Shown here: positions 55,744 to 63,560 of the stretch, one piece after another | Layout of the letters: every line of letters starts with the position of its first letter | Position numbering within the stretch: position 1 is the stretch's first letter | DNA from: Iodidimonas nitroreducens | GTDB taxonomy: Bacteria > Pseudomonadota > Alphaproteobacteria > Sphingomonadales > Rhodothalassiaceae | Assembly (NCBI RefSeq): GCF_008579165.1 | Contig: NZ_BKCN01000010.1 | DNA: 64,000 bases | Direction: 5' to 3' (one strand) | The notes under the pieces: generated by a model | Database searches by the model: none | What the model was told of the DNA's origin: nothing | What the model saw: the letters and a program-made list of their open reading frames with translations, nothing else | Translations under genes and position numbers: made by a program

Positions 55744-56123
55744 TCATCCGCCCATATTCATGTGAAACGCATTGAATTTATTGCCATCCAGATCGCGGAA
55801 ATAGCCGGCATAAAAGCCCGGCATCCGTTCGCCCGGCGCGCTTCATCCGTACCGCCCAATTCCAGTGCCTTTTTGTAGATCGCATCCACTTCCTGAGGGG
55901 ATGCCGCTTCGATGGCAACCATCACGCCATTGCCCACGCTGGCCGGATTGCCATCCTGGGGCAGAGCAATGCCAAAGCCGCAATCCTGCGGATTTTTGCC
56001 GCGCCATGCGATCACCCGATCCGTTTGCATGAGCCTGCTGCCGCCTTTGAGCGCCAAAAGGGCATCGAAAAAAGCGGCGGCTTTTTCAAGATCTTTGGTC
56101 CCCACCGTTACATAGCCAATCAT
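55744..56123 (-). CDS. VOC-family (glyoxalase/bleomycin-resistance fold) protein, frameshifted
   Basis: 126 residues once repaired. MIGYVTVGTKDLEKAAAFFD, CGFGIALPQDGNPASVGNG, AIEAASPQEVDAIYKKALE, then in the restored frame MPGFYAGYFRDLDGNKF and a short tail. The break is near 55839 (gaagcgc, expected gaaggcgc); 380 nt plus one is 127 codons. The metal ligands H/E are partly replaced, so the reaction cannot be predicted. Confidence 0.85.
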
Positions 56124-56199
56124 CGCATCATCCTTTTTTTGATTAAAGCTGTGCCGACTATCATGGGGAAAGCAGCTTTCCGCAAGCCTGATGATCGGC

Positions 56200-56697
56200 T
56201 CAAAGATGTTTGGGGAAATGATGGGCGATCAGATGGTCGAGAAAACCTGCCGCCGCTTCATCAATGAGCTGATAGCAGCGCAAAAAGCCCTGTTCGCCGC
56301 CATAATAGGGATCGGGCACTTCATCAAGCGCCACATCGGGGGCAAAAGATAAGATCAGCGAAGCCCGATGAGAAAGCCCCTCGGGGGCCATATCCTGAAG
56401 GATGTGCAGATTATCGCGATCCATGGCCAGCAGATAATCGAAGCGTTTGAAATCCTGCGCGCTCACCTTCCGCGCCCGCTGCCCGCTGATATCGATGCCC
56501 CGGCTTTTGGCGAGGGCAATGGCCCGGCGATCGGGGGGGCTATCGGCATGATAGCCCAAGGTGCCAGCCGAATCGATCTGGATCAGCGCGCGATCCTGTT
56601 TGGAAAGGCCTGACGCCTCCAAGCGGGCGCGAAAAATCCCTTCGGCCATGGGGGATCTGCAGATATTGCCCATGCATATGAATAAAACCCCAATCAT
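56200..56697 (-). CDS. Low-molecular-weight protein tyrosine phosphatase
   Basis: 165 residues. The P-loop CMGNICRSPMAEG near the N terminus matches C-x5-R-S, and the catalytic acid loop DPYYGGEQGF lies about residue 130. It could dephosphorylate phosphotyrosine or arsenate-like substrates; the family form suggests tyrosine phosphatase. Divergent from the SDR gene with 97 nt between starts. Confidence 0.93.
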   Translation of the reverse strand: MIGVLFICMGNICRSPMAEGIFRARLEASGLSKQDRALIQIDSAGTLGYHADSPPDRRAIALAKSRGIDISGQRARKVSAQDFKRFDYLLAMDRDNLHILQDMAPEGLSHRASLILSFAPDVALDEVPDPYYGGEQGFLRCYQLIDEAAAGFLDHLIAHHFPKHL

Positions 56698-56794
56698 GGG
56701 TGCTCCTTTGATTGCTGACGATGATCGCGCGGATGGTGATCGACCCGATCATGATCATACGTAAAAGACGGCTTGCAATAAAAGGGAGTTGGCC

Positions 56795-57565
56795 ATGATT
56801 GCAAAGCCATTGGCAACATTTGGCGACAATCTGCGGGTGGCGGTCATCGGCGCCCATGGGGCTTTGGGTTCGGCCTTTATCCGGCATCTGGAGCAAAGCC
56901 CCCATGTGGGGCGGATATTTGCGCTCTCTCGGCGGCATGAGAATGATGGCGATGAACGGCTCCAGGATGGCAAAAAGCGGGCATTGTTTCTCGATCTGGA
57001 GGATGAAAGCAGCATCGCCAAGGCGGCGCAGGCGATCAGGGATGATGCGGCGGGCCTTGATGTGATTTTATGCGCCACCGGGCTTTTGCATGATGCCAAG
57101 GGGCTTTCACCCGAAAAAAGCTGGCGGATGCTGGCCCCTCAGGCGATGGCGCAGTCTTTTGCCATCAATGCCATGGGCCCGGCTTTGGTGGCAAAACATA
57201 TGCTGCCGCTTTTGCCGCGTGATCGGCGGGTGGCTTTTGCAGCCCTTTCGGCGCGGGTGGGCAGCATTTCCGATAATCATCTGGGGGGATGGTATAGCTA
57301 TCGCGCGGCCAAAGCGGCTTTGAACATGATGATTCGCTCCCTTGCCATCGAATTGGCGCGGAAAAACGATCAGGCGCTGTGTGTGGGTCTCCATCCCGGC
57401 ACGGTGGATAGTCACCTTTCTGCCCCCTTTCAAAGCCAGGTGCCTGCGGCAAAATTATTCAGCGCCGATGATTCGGCGGGATGGTTGCTCGATGTGCTGG
57501 ATGGCCTGAAGCCCGATGACAGCGGGGGGTGCTTTGCATGGGATGGCAAAGCCATTGCGCCTTGA
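56795..57565 (+). CDS. Short-chain dehydrogenase/reductase (CsgA-like)
   Basis: 256 residues. Nucleotide-binding AVIGAHGALGSAFI (G-x-x-G-x-x-G variant), LCATGLLHD, INAMGPALVAKHMLPLL, catalytic AALSARVGSISDN...YSYRAAKAALNMM (Ser-Tyr-Lys) and GLHPGTVDSHLSAPFQ. This resembles the C-factor group of SDRs. The substrate is not predictable. ATG 56795 follows GGGAG with an 8-nt spacer. Confidence 0.88.
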   Translation: MIAKPLATFGDNLRVAVIGAHGALGSAFIRHLEQSPHVGRIFALSRRHENDGDERLQDGKKRALFLDLEDESSIAKAAQAIRDDAAGLDVILCATGLLHDAKGLSPEKSWRMLAPQAMAQSFAINAMGPALVAKHMLPLLPRDRRVAFAALSARVGSISDNHLGGWYSYRAAKAALNMMIRSLAIELARKNDQALCVGLHPGTVDSHLSAPFQSQVPAAKLFSADDSAGWLLDVLDGLKPDDSGGCFAWDGKAIAP

Positions 57566-57592
57566 AGGGGATCGCGCATAAAAATACAGCAT

Positions 57593-57735
57593 AAAAAAAA
57601 GGGCAGCTTTGGGCGATGCCACAAAAACTGCCCCAGAGTTTGGAGGGGATCTCTGTCATCACGCTTCATCAAAATATGAAGACGTGAAACAAACAATGCG
57701 GGGACATTCCTAAAAGAAACGACTCCGTAGTTGTT
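57593..57735 (-). ncRNA. Candidate minus-strand small RNA with anti-Shine-Dalgarno loop
   Basis: On the minus strand a stem-loop (cagag / ctctg, 57634-57655) exposes atcccctccaaa. A classic terminator follows: ggggcag (57628-57634) pairs with ctgccc (57601-57606), then eight T (57593-57600). A third hairpin (cttcat / atgaag, 57664-57681) lies upstream. The gene on each side runs the other way, so neither uses this terminator. Exposed CCUCC loops are typical of alphaproteobacterial regulatory RNAs. The 5' end and promoter are unknown. Confidence 0.45.
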
Positions 57736-57762
57736 AGTCTAAGGGCAAGGCATGAATAAGAA

Positions 57763-58521
57763 ATGAATTACAATCAAAAAAAGGATAATTCATTGCCCCG
57801 TCATGTGGTGGTCCTGACCGGGGCCGGAATTTCCGCCGAAAGCGGTCTTGGCACTTTTCGTGATGCCGGGGGTTTATGGGCCAATCACCGGATCGAGGAT
57901 GTGGCAACGCCGGAAGGCTTCATCAAAAATCCGCAATTGGTGCATTATTTCTATAATCAGCGCCGGGCTGAGCTGCAAAGGGTGGCGCCCAATGCCGCCC
58001 ATCATGCCCTTGTCGATCTTGAAGCCGAACTTGAGGTCGGGATGGGTGGCGGGCTCACCCTCATCACCCAGAATGTAGATGATCTGCACGAACGGGCGGG
58101 CAGTCGATCCGTTTTGCATATGCATGGGGAGCTTTTAAAAGCCCGCTGCGAGGCTTGTGCGGCGGTGTTTCCCTGGCATCGCGATCTGGGCAGCGAAGAT
58201 GTCTGTATCGCCTGCGGGCACTCTTCCCTGCGCCCGCGTATCGTGTGGTTTGGCGAGGTGCCTTTTCATCTGGATGCCATTGATGCCGCTATGGCGCGGG
58301 CCGATCTGTTTATATCCATCGGCACATCGGGATCGGTTTATCCCGCAGCGGGTTTGGTGCGTCTGGCCCGCACTTTGGGGGTGCGCACGGTGGAACTGAA
58401 TCTGGAGCCATCGGAAAACCATGATTTTTTCGATGAAAGCCATCAGGGACCGGCGGCGACCATCGTACCTGCTTTCATCGCGGATCTTTTGGCACGCTAT
58501 AAAAAGGCAAGGGGGGCTTGA
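57763..58521 (+). CDS. cobB: NAD-dependent protein deacylase, class III sirtuin (CobB-like)
   Basis: 252 residues. GAGISAESGLGTFRDAGG, the class III Tyr-x-x-Arg pair (YNQRRAEL) that favours succinyl and malonyl groups, TQNVDDLHERAGS, catalytic His in LHMHGELL, zinc Cys pairs (CEAC and CIAC), and GTSGSVYPAAG, ELNLEPS. It removes acyl groups from Lys using NAD. The ribosome site before ATG 57763 is weak. Confidence 0.94.
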   Translation: MNYNQKKDNSLPRHVVVLTGAGISAESGLGTFRDAGGLWANHRIEDVATPEGFIKNPQLVHYFYNQRRAELQRVAPNAAHHALVDLEAELEVGMGGGLTLITQNVDDLHERAGSRSVLHMHGELLKARCEACAAVFPWHRDLGSEDVCIACGHSSLRPRIVWFGEVPFHLDAIDAAMARADLFISIGTSGSVYPAAGLVRLARTLGVRTVELNLEPSENHDFFDESHQGPAATIVPAFIADLLARYKKARGA

Positions 58522-58582
58522 ACCCGGCGCCGGTTTCGCCCAATTTGCCGCCCGGAATGCTTCCAATCAAAAGGAATGAATT

Positions 58583-58873
58583 ATGATAACGGCACTGAGC
58601 GGGGATGAGCGGAGCCAGGCGATCGCCGATCTGGCAGGATGGGCCGACAAGGACGGGCGCAATGCCATCCATAAAAGCTTTCAGTTCAAGGATTTCAATG
58701 CGGCCTTTGGCTTCATGAGCCGGGTGGCGCTGTTGGCCGAGAAAATGGACCATCACCCGGAATGGTTCAATGTGTATAATCGGGTAGAGGTCACCCTTTC
58801 CACCCATGATGCCGATGGGGTTTCCGAACGCGATATCGCCATGGCCAAAAAAATGGATGAATGGGCGGGCTGA
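58583..58873 (+). CDS. phhB: 4a-hydroxytetrahydrobiopterin dehydratase
   Basis: 96 residues. FQFKDFNAAFGFMSRVALLAEKM then DHHPEWFNVYNRVEVTLSTHD with the conserved His pair. It recycles the cofactor of aromatic amino acid hydroxylases; no such hydroxylase is in the window. It lies 61 nt after the sirtuin gene, same strand, and converges with yciB. Confidence 0.93.
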   Translation: MITALSGDERSQAIADLAGWADKDGRNAIHKSFQFKDFNAAFGFMSRVALLAEKMDHHPEWFNVYNRVEVTLSTHDADGVSERDIAMAKKMDEWAG

Positions 58874-58880
58874 TAGCCGC

Positions 58881-59513
58881 TCAATCCTCTGACGATTTTG
58901 GATCGATCTGCGCGCCTTCGGGCTGGTGGCGGGTGACCACGGGGGTTTGCGCAATCGCAAAAATAAAGGTGAGGGGGATGGCGCCAAAGGTTTTGAACAT
59001 CACCCAATGATCGGTGGATACATTGCGCCACACCGCTTCATTGAGCACGGCCATACCGATGAAGAACAACGCCCAGTTTCGGGTGAGCAGAACCCAGCCC
59101 CGATCCGTGAGGGGCGGAAAGGCAGCCCCCAGAACCGTGCGCAGGAAAATCCGCCCCGACCACAGCCCGGTCAACAGAATGCTGGCAAAGATGAGATAAA
59201 TGATGGTGGGCTTTAATTTGATGAAGGTTTCATCATGCAGCCATAAGGTCAGCCCGCCAAACACCACCACCAGAACGGTGGAAACCCACATCATCGGCGC
59301 GATATGCCGGGTGCTGTGCCAGCTATAAGCCATGGCGGCCACCATCGCCACCATGAAAGCCCCGGTGGCGGCAAAGATATCGGCCTGCCAATTCACGATG
59401 AAAAACACCAGAAGCGGGCCAAGCTCGGTCAGGAAACGTTGTCGGGCCGTGGCTTTGGGCCGCGTTGTTTCTTTGGGCCGCGTTGCTGGTTTAGATGATG
59501 TGGGTTCGGTCAT
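58881..59513 (-). CDS. yciB: YciB/IspZ inner membrane septation protein
   Basis: 210 residues, about five membrane helices: ELGPLLVFFIVNWQADIFAATGAF, AMAYSWHSTRHIAPMMWVSTV, WSGRIFLRTVLGAAFPPL, LLTRNWALFFIGMAVLNEAVWR. The N-terminal 25 residues hold a short tandem repeat (TRPKETTRPKAT) not found in most homologues. YciB affects septation and envelope synthesis. It lies downstream of sdhB on the same strand. Confidence 0.92.
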   Translation of the reverse strand: MTEPTSSKPATRPKETTRPKATARQRFLTELGPLLVFFIVNWQADIFAATGAFMVAMVAAMAYSWHSTRHIAPMMWVSTVLVVVFGGLTLWLHDETFIKLKPTIIYLIFASILLTGLWSGRIFLRTVLGAAFPPLTDRGWVLLTRNWALFFIGMAVLNEAVWRNVSTDHWVMFKTFGAIPLTFIFAIAQTPVVTRHQPEGAQIDPKSSED

Positions 59514-59585
59514 GTGGTCCTTTGGGCTTTCGCGGCTTGCCTATGGGGCGGATAAAGGGCGTGCGGCCCCTTATCAACCCTCTTA

Positions 59586-60368
59586 TCAACCTTGGCGCTC
59601 GGCAACCAGCTTCTTGATTTCCGCAATGGCTTTGGCAGGATTCAGCCCCTTGGGGCACACATTGGTGCAATTCATGATGGTGTGGCAGCGATAAAGCCGG
59701 AAAGGATCTTCCAGATCATCGAGACGCTCGCCCGTCATTTCATCGCGGCTATCGGCAATCCAGCGATAGGCCTGCAACAAAGCCGCCGGGCCCAGATAGC
59801 GATCGGAATTCCACCAATAGCTGGGGCAGGCTGTGGAGCAGCAGGCGCATAAAATACATTCATAAAGGCCATCGATCTTGCTGCGATCTTCATGGGATTG
59901 CAGGCGTTCGCTGCCCGCCGGATCGGGGGAAACGGTTTTCAGCCAGGGCTCGATGGATTCATATTGGGCATAGAAATTGCCCATATCAGGGACCAGATCC
60001 TTGATGATCGGCATATGGGGCAGAGGGTGGATCACCACATCGCCCTTCACATCATCAAGGGAAAGGGTGCAGGCAAGGGTATTGGTGCCATTGATGTTCA
60101 TGGCGCAGGAGCCACACACCCCTTCGCGGCAGGAACGCCGGAAAGTGAGGGTGGTATCCACCTCGTTCTTGATCTTGATCAGCGCATCCAGAACCATCGG
60201 CCCGCATTTATCAAGATCAAGGCCATAGCTATCGATCCGCGGATTTTCGCCGCTATCGGGATCATAGCGGTAAACATGCAGCGTGCGCACATTGCTCGCC
60301 CCTTCGGGCGCAGGCACATGCTTGCCTTTGTTTACTTTGGAATTTTTCGGCAATGTGAATTTCGCCAT
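59586..60368 (-). CDS. sdhB: Succinate dehydrogenase iron-sulfur subunit
   Basis: 260 residues. [2Fe-2S] ligands in SCREGVCGSCAMNINGTNTLAC; [4Fe-4S] and [3Fe-4S] ligands in CILCACCSTACPSYWW and CHTIMNCTNVCPKGLNP. It passes electrons from FAD to quinone. ATG 60368 follows GAGGAT with a 7-nt spacer; an ATG at 60374 is also in frame. Last gene of the sdhCDAB operon. Confidence 0.96.
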   Translation of the reverse strand: MAKFTLPKNSKVNKGKHVPAPEGASNVRTLHVYRYDPDSGENPRIDSYGLDLDKCGPMVLDALIKIKNEVDTTLTFRRSCREGVCGSCAMNINGTNTLACTLSLDDVKGDVVIHPLPHMPIIKDLVPDMGNFYAQYESIEPWLKTVSPDPAGSERLQSHEDRSKIDGLYECILCACCSTACPSYWWNSDRYLGPAALLQAYRWIADSRDEMTGERLDDLEDPFRLYRCHTIMNCTNVCPKGLNPAKAIAEIKKLVAERQG

Positions 60369-60404
60369 GGTCATATCCTCATCAAGCCAAAGCCAGATCG
60401 CGGT

Positions 60405-62195
60405 TCAGTAAACCCGTTCCTTTGGCTTTACATATTCAAATTCATCCGACAGCGTATAATCATGCACCGGGCGATAATCGATGGCCACCTTGCCATCATC
60501 AAAGCGCGCCACCGTGTGTTTCATCCAGTTTTGATCATCGCGCTTGGGATAATCCTCATGCATATGCGCGCCGCGCGATTCATGACGATTTTCAGCACAA
60601 TGCATGGTGACCATCGCCTGCCCGATGAGATTATCAAGCTCCAGCGTTTCGATGAGATCGGAATTCCAGATCAGCGAGCGATCCGTGACATGCAGATCGC
60701 TCATCCGGGCATAAACCTCGTCCATCTTGCCCTTGCCTTCTCGCAAAACCTCTTCGGTGCGGAAAACGCCGCAATTAGCCTGCATGGTTTTTTGCATATG
60801 CAGGCGCACATCAGCGGTGGGCGATCCACCCTTGGCATTGCGGAAATGATCAAGCCGCCCCAGCGCCTGTTCGGCGTGATCGGCGGGCAGGGGCATGTGG
60901 TTTGTGTTGGCTTTCACCGTTTCCGCAACTCGGAAGGCCGTGGCCCGGCCAAAGACCACAAGATCAATCAGGGAATTGGAGCCAAGCCGGTTCGCCCCAT
61001 GCACTGAAACGCAGGCCGCTTCACCCACTGCAAACAGCCCCGGCACCACCCGATCAGGATCATCGGCGGCAGGATTGATCACCTCGCCATGATAATTGGT
61101 GGGAATGCCGCCCATATTATAATGCACGGTAGGCACCACGGGGATTGGCTCTTTGCGCACATCCACCCCTGCGAAAATCCTGGCGGATTCCGAAATGCCG
61201 GGCAGGCGCTCGGCCAGAATGGCCGGATCGAGATGATCGAGATGCAGATGCATATGATCGCCTTCCTCGCCCACGCCCCGGCCTTCGCGGATTTCCTGTG
61301 CCATCGAGCGGGAAACCACATCGCGGCTGGCCAGATCCTTGGCCGAAGGGGCATAGCGCTCCATAAAGCGTTCGCCCTTGGAATTGGTGAGATAGCCGCC
61401 TTCGCCCCGCGCCCCTTCGGTGATCAGCACGCCCGCGCCATAAACCCCGGTGGGATGGAATTGCACAAATTCCATATCCTGAAGCCCAAGGCCCGCGCGC
61501 AGCACCATGCCGCCGCCATCGCCGGTGCAGGTATGGGCCGATGTGGCCGAGAAAAAGGCCCGGCCATAGCCGCCGGTGGCCAGCACCACAGCATGGGATT
61601 GAAAGCGATGGATCGTGCCATCTTCAAGGCAGAGGGCGATCACACCCCGGCATTGGCCGTCCTTGTCCATGATCAGATCGATGGCAAAATATTCGATGAA
61701 AAAATCGGTCTTGTTCTTCAGGCTTTGCTGATACAGCGCATGGAGCATGGCATGGCCGGTGCGATCAGCGGCAGCGCAGGTGCGCTGGGCGGGGGGGCCT
61801 TCGCCATATTTCGTGGTCATGCCGCCAAAGGCGCGCTGATAGATCTTGCCTTCCTCGGTGCGGGAAAAAGGCACGCCGAAATGTTCCAGCTCATAAACCG
61901 CTTTGGGCGCTTCGCGGCACAGATATTCGATGGCGTCCTGATCGCCCAGCCAATCCGATCCCTTCACCGTATCATAGGCATGCCATTGCCATGTATCATC
62001 GCCCATATTGCCAAGGGCGGCGGCAATCCCGCCCTGCGCCGCCACGGTGTGCGAGCGGGTGGGAAAAACCTTGGTGATGCAGGCGGTTTTAAGGCCGGCC
62101 TGAGAAATCCCCATGGTTGCGCGCAGGCCGGAACCCCCGGCGCCAACCACCACGGCATCAAATTTATGATCAATGATCGGATAGGCAGCGGACAT
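60405..62195 (-). CDS. sdhA: Succinate dehydrogenase flavoprotein subunit
   Basis: 596 residues. FAD fold DAVVVGAGGSGLRA, covalent FAD His in TRSHTVAAQGGI, QFHPTGVYGAGVLITEGARGEGG, HGANRLGSNSLIDLVVFGR, and active-site Arg in SRDVVSRSM. ATG 62195 lies 9 nt after GGGGG; the ATG at 62204 overlaps the sdhD stop (ATGA) and could be used through coupling. Oxidises succinate in the TCA cycle and complex II. Confidence 0.97.
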   Translation of the reverse strand: MSAAYPIIDHKFDAVVVGAGGSGLRATMGISQAGLKTACITKVFPTRSHTVAAQGGIAAALGNMGDDTWQWHAYDTVKGSDWLGDQDAIEYLCREAPKAVYELEHFGVPFSRTEEGKIYQRAFGGMTTKYGEGPPAQRTCAAADRTGHAMLHALYQQSLKNKTDFFIEYFAIDLIMDKDGQCRGVIALCLEDGTIHRFQSHAVVLATGGYGRAFFSATSAHTCTGDGGGMVLRAGLGLQDMEFVQFHPTGVYGAGVLITEGARGEGGYLTNSKGERFMERYAPSAKDLASRDVVSRSMAQEIREGRGVGEEGDHMHLHLDHLDPAILAERLPGISESARIFAGVDVRKEPIPVVPTVHYNMGGIPTNYHGEVINPAADDPDRVVPGLFAVGEAACVSVHGANRLGSNSLIDLVVFGRATAFRVAETVKANTNHMPLPADHAEQALGRLDHFRNAKGGSPTADVRLHMQKTMQANCGVFRTEEVLREGKGKMDEVYARMSDLHVTDRSLIWNSDLIETLELDNLIGQAMVTMHCAENRHESRGAHMHEDYPKRDDQNWMKHTVARFDDGKVAIDYRPVHDYTLSDEFEYVKPKERVY

Positions 62196-62200
62196 CAAAC

Positions 62201-62584
62201 TCATCCCCCGAAAGATATTTTGAGAACAGACAGAATGCCAGCCAAAGCCAAAGCAAGGGTGGCGAAAGTGAGCGCCAGAAGGCTGATCTTTTTCGTGCCT
62301 TCATCATGCACATAATCTTCGATCACGATCTGCACACCCAAACGGAAATGGTAAAACAGGCTGCCAATCAAAAGCACCAGCAAAACACTGACGATAGGAT
62401 CGCGCACCCACCAGATGATGGTGGCATAATCGGCGCCGGCCAGGGTCATCACCGAGGCCGCAAACCATAAAACCAGAAACAGATTGACCACCGCCGTGAT
62501 CCGCTGATGCCACCAATGATGCGCGCCGGACCGGGCAGAGCCAAGCCCCCGGACCTTGGAAATCGGTGTCCGAAATTTTGTCAT
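62201..62584 (-). CDS. sdhD: Succinate dehydrogenase membrane anchor subunit
   Basis: 127 residues, three helices (TAVVNLFLVLWFAASVMTL, PIVSVLLVLLIGSLFYHFRLG, ISLLALTFATLALALAGILSV). HHWWHQRITAVVN and the heme-proximal FYHFRLGVQIVIEDYVH are diagnostic of SdhD. It lies 14 nt downstream of sdhC. Confidence 0.93.
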   Translation of the reverse strand: MTKFRTPISKVRGLGSARSGAHHWWHQRITAVVNLFLVLWFAASVMTLAGADYATIIWWVRDPIVSVLLVLLIGSLFYHFRLGVQIVIEDYVHDEGTKKISLLALTFATLALALAGILSVLKISFGG

Positions 62585-62598
62585 GGCCTCAGTCTCCC

Positions 62599-62994
62599 TT
62601 ATAAAGCACCGGCAAAGCCATAGGCGCCCGCCCATAGGCCCAAAGTCAGCGCGATGGCGGCCAGAATGGCCAGAATGCCGATGCGCCGATTGGATGCAAT
62701 CTCCAGCCCCCGGCCTGTATCCATGATCAAATGGCGCACCCCGGTGCACAGATGCAGCATCACGGAAAAGGTGACGCCAAACAGCACCAACCGACCCAAC
62801 AGGCTGGTCAGAAAATCATGAAATCCGGCAAAGGCTTCGGGGCCGCTGGCCAGAGCATAAAAGCCCCAGACCAAAAGCAGGGCCCCCACCGCATTGCCGA
62901 TGCCGGTGGTGCGATGGGCGATGGACAGGCCCATATGCAAGCCCCAGCGCCAGATTTGCAGATGCGGCGATAACGGACGTTCTGTGCTGGCCAT
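62599..62994 (-). CDS. sdhC: Succinate dehydrogenase cytochrome b556 subunit
   Basis: 131 residues, three helices. RPLSPHLQIWRWGLHMGLSIAHRTTG at the N terminus and HLCTGVRHLIMDTG with the heme-ligand His. GGGAGG lies 6 nt before ATG 62994. First gene of the operon; the promoter must lie in the gene-free stretch upstream. Confidence 0.94.
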   Translation of the reverse strand: MASTERPLSPHLQIWRWGLHMGLSIAHRTTGIGNAVGALLLVWGFYALASGPEAFAGFHDFLTSLLGRLVLFGVTFSVMLHLCTGVRHLIMDTGRGLEIASNRRIGILAILAAIALTLGLWAGAYGFAGAL

Positions 62995-63244
62995 CGATAG
63001 CCTCCCGATCAGCATGTGGTCTCATAATGAAAGACATTACGCGGCATTGGCGAGATAAGATACGCGATCAAATGACGCGCATCTTATGGGTGAAGTGCAG
63101 GCGCGATAACGCCTCAACGTCATCGCATCCGTGTTTAATGGCTTGCTGGGGGTGACGCAAGGCGCGAATGCGTGAGGATCAAAATCCTGCCTTATTTTCC
63201 GGTGTCGCTCCGGACTTTTTTCGATATTCCGGCCCTATTTTTTT

Positions 63245-63329
63245 CGTCATTCCGGGCTTGACCCGGAATCCATTCTTTGGCGTGCTCAGCCCTTCACGAG
63301 GTGGATTCCGGGTCAAGCCCGGAATGACG
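63245..63329. repeat. Perfect 28-bp inverted repeat
   Basis: 63245-63272 (beginning cgtcattccgggcttgaccc) and 63302-63329 are exact reverse complements, separated by 29 nt. Each arm is itself a smaller palindrome (attccggg / cccggaat). Such pairs occur widely in alphaproteobacterial intergenic DNA. Confidence 0.9.
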
Positions 63330-63351
63330 ATATTTGTGGGCCGGGGTGACG
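63292..63351 (+). repeat. 60-nt direct repeat, copy 1
   Basis: Begins cttcacgaggtggattccgg and ends gccggggtgacg. It is identical to 63479-63538 over the whole 60 nt. It includes the right arm of the inverted repeat at 63302. Confidence 0.9.
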
Positions 63352-63478
63352 AAAAAGGGGGGTCTCCGCCCGGGGTGACGAATTTATATCAAACGCAAAC
63401 ACCTCACGTCATCCCGGACGCGGGGCAGACCGAAGGGGTGCGCCGCTGAGCCGGGATCCATCTTTGGCACGCTCTGCT

Positions 63479-63538
63479 CTTCACGAGGTGGATTCCGGGT
63501 CAAGCCCGGAATGACGATATTTGTGGGCCGGGGTGACG
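63479..63538 (+). repeat. 60-nt direct repeat, copy 2
   Basis: Identical to 63292-63351. Its left partner (63407 onward, cgtcatcccggacgcggggc) is a diverged version of the other arm, so this unit is a less perfect hairpin. Confidence 0.9.
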
Positions 63539-63560
63539 CGGGCCTTCGGCGGAAAATCTT

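Larger units (their letters stand above)
62995..63560. other. 566-nt gene-free region rich in palindromic repeats
   Basis: From 63245 to 63540 the sequence is a nested set of repeats (listed separately). The part 62995-63240 should carry the sdh promoter on the minus strand. No coding sequence is supported. Confidence 0.6.

Noticed and set aside
59892..62315. Two long plus-strand frames (371 and 408 codons) opposite sdhB and sdhA
   Set aside because: Both are mirror frames of highly conserved succinate dehydrogenase genes and show no family motifs of their own.
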